Assembly: GCF_000615945.1 (NCBI RefSeq)
Contig: NZ_BAMO01000028.1
Coordinates: 1-64,000 of the forward strand
Length of the DNA: 64,000 nucleotides
Direction: 5' to 3'
From: Caldalkalibacillus mannanilyticus JCM 10596
Lineage (GTDB): Bacteria; Bacillota; Bacilli; Caldalkalibacillales; JCM-10596
Part shown: positions 62,887-64,000 of the stretch, in pieces
Position numbering within the stretch: position 1 is the first letter of the stretch
Layout: each line of letters opens with the position of its first letter
Made by a program: the position numbers and the translations under genes
The notes under the pieces: model-generated
What the model was told of the DNA's origin: nothing
The model's database searches: none
Seen by the model: only the letters and a program-made list of their open reading frames with translations

Positions 62887-64000
62887 ATGGAAAATACATC
62901 TGTCAGAACATCAGATGGGAAAAAACGTGCTATTTCATTAGACCTAGCTAGAGGTGCCATGTTGCTGCTTATTGCACTCGCACATGCACCCTTGTACCTG
63001 TACGCCTCTGAACCTGGGATTATGCATAGGGTGGAAAGCATCAATTTTTTTGACCAAGTCGTAAACCTTTTTGGTATATTCTTTCTTGATAATCGGGCAA
63101 GAGCCATGTTTGCCGTATTATTAGGGTATGGTTTAGTACTCTCATTTAAAAGTCAAATCTCTAAAGGAAAAAGTGAAAGAGATGCCTTAAAAACGATACG
63201 ACGACGTTCCTGGTATTTAATTCTGTTTGGGGCCATATTAGCGGTCTTCATTGGCGGTCAAGATATTCTAATGGCATACGGTGTAGCAGGGCTTCTCATT
63301 AGTTGGATATTAACACGTGAAATCAAGACACTCATTCGCTGGTTTACCATTATCACTTTCATCTATTGTCTTCTTACCCCAATAGTATGGGGCTTCATTA
63401 TGCAAGAAACCGGAAGCTATGGTTTTTCTCCAGATGTTTCAGCTGAAGATACATACCTAAGTACAACGAAGCTCAAGCTTGTTTTTTTCCCCATGATACC
63501 GATCATGGTTCATTTTTTGCTCCCTATTCTTCCTTCCGTTTTAATAGGAATGTGGATTGCTAGATATCAGTTATTAACAAAGCCTGAACAACAATTTAGA
63601 ACACTTTATTTCATAACCCTCATAGGATTGCCTGTTTCTTTACTAGGAGCAATACCATTATCCTTTATAGGAAGCGTATGGCACCCTAGTTTCTTTGTAG
63701 CAGGTTTAATATTCGGACTCCACATATTAACAGGGATCTCTGGAGGATTAGCCTATGCGGCAATTTTTGGAATAATCGGGACCAAGTTAAAGAAGCTGGG
63801 GATCATTAGTCATTCTTTAGTGGCTTTAGGAAAACGTTCATTAACATTTTATGTTTGGAATGAGGCCATGCTCGTTCTATTCCTTTCACCAGTAGCACTT
63901 AATTTAGGAGGACATGTGAGTAATGGTATAGCTGCTATGATTGCAGTGGGGATCTGGATCTTTTCTGTCGTATTGGCGACTCTATTAGAAAAAAAGAATC
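62887..64000 (+). CDS. DUF418/YeiB-like multipass membrane protein, runs off the window
   Basis: At least 371 codons without a stop. The N-terminus I-S-L-D-L-A-R-G-A-M-L-L-L-I-A-L-A-H-A-P is the usual start of DUF418/acyltransferase-like membrane proteins; about ten helices follow, with R-A-R-A-M-F-A-V-L-L-G-Y-G and, later, L-G-K-R-S-L-T-F-Y-V-W-N, which are family marks. Function unknown; some relatives act in cell-envelope modification. AAGGAGGG lies about 11 bases before the ATG. It was not taken as an ordinary ORF because its stop is beyond 64000. Confidence 0.88.
   Translation, partial: MENTSVRTSDGKKRAISLDLARGAMLLLIALAHAPLYLYASEPGIMHRVESINFFDQVVNLFGIFFLDNRARAMFAVLLGYGLVLSFKSQISKGKSERDALKTIRRRSWYLILFGAILAVFIGGQDILMAYGVAGLLISWILTREIKTLIRWFTIITFIYCLLTPIVWGFIMQETGSYGFSPDVSAEDTYLSTTKLKLVFFPMIPIMVHFLLPILPSVLIGMWIARYQLLTKPEQQFRTLYFITLIGLPVSLLGAIPLSFIGSVWHPSFFVAGLIFGLHILTGISGGLAYAAIFGIIGTKLKKLGIISHSLVALGKRSLTFYVWNEAMLVLFLSPVALNLGGHVSNGIAAMIAVGIWIFSVVLATLLEKKN

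Noticed and set aside
1-64000. rRNA, tRNA and CRISPR arrays
   Set aside because: No stretch with the conserved sequence or cloverleaf layout of these RNAs was recognised, and the only regular repeat array (55919-56014) has an 11-bp period without spacers.

Overview
The window looks like chromosome of a low-GC, spore-former-type Firmicute of the order Bacillales (Brevibacillus/Paenibacillus/Bacillus-like). The case rests on Bacillus-type operons (yxd/bce-type, ydjGHI-like, adaA-alkA-ogt, a yfiYZ-yfhA-like siderophore uptake set), strong AGGAGG ribosome sites, GTG/TTG starts, a textbook PerR box and a Fur box. I cannot fix the genus. No rRNA, tRNA or CRISPR was seen.

Layout. 1-3.3 kb is an accessory patch: the right end of an IS200/IS605 element (TnpB C-terminus plus putative omega-RNA), a small lipoprotein, gene fragments, a hypothetical gene and a frameshifted GNAT acetyltransferase. 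Short palindromes with a constant 6-bp spacer separate these units. 3.3-18.0 kb, minus strand, is a complete-looking ethanolamine utilisation (eut) microcompartment locus transcribed eutS-eutP-eutA-eutB-eutC-eutL-eutE-eutM-pduL-(223-aa protein)-eutN-BMC shell-eat-mdh, followed by the sensor/antiterminator pair eutW-eutV (own promoter) and a DinB-family gene. Ethanolamine enters by the Eat permease, EutBC with B12 makes acetaldehyde, EutE makes acetyl-CoA, PduL makes acetyl phosphate. EutV is expected to act on terminator/antiterminator hairpins that can be drawn in front of eutS and eutA. A malate dehydrogenase sits in the operon and no alcohol dehydrogenase (EutG) is present.

18-21.3 kb is a ydjI-ydjG-ydjH-like SPFH/zinc-ribbon/TPM envelope-stress operon. 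21.6-25.1 kb holds a metallophosphoesterase and an N6-adenine DNA methyltransferase with a small coupled ORF. 25.1-30.3 kb is an MMPL exporter divergent from a TetR regulator and a membrane-anchored serine hydrolase. 30.4-34.7 kb is a lantibiotic-immunity type ABC transporter (LanFEG-like) with its two-component system; 35-36.6 kb an ECF sigma/anti-sigma pair; 36.8-39.5 kb a glycosidase-FkbM methyltransferase pair; 39.5-44.8 kb a yxdLM-yxeA-yxdJK-like antimicrobial-peptide sensing module. 45-47.3 kb is PerR-boxed ahpCF. 47.6-51.4 kb holds membrane proteins, an oxidoreductase and a cupin; 51.5-53.5 kb the alkylation-repair operon adaA-alkA-ogt; 53.7-55.2 kb mqo; 55.4-57.2 kb a small winged-helix gene and a Fic protein preceded by an 11-bp repeat array; 57.3-59.5 kb an ABC-F protein with a leader peptide and attenuators; 59.6-62.7 kb a Fur-boxed siderophore importer without ATPase; 62.9 kb to the end a DUF418 membrane protein running off the window.

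A caution for all users: at least eleven otherwise normal genes are broken by one- or two-base indels, nearly all apparent deletions in short homopolymers. This pattern suggests residual sequencing/assembly error rather than real pseudogenes; such genes are annotated over their full span and the break is named.
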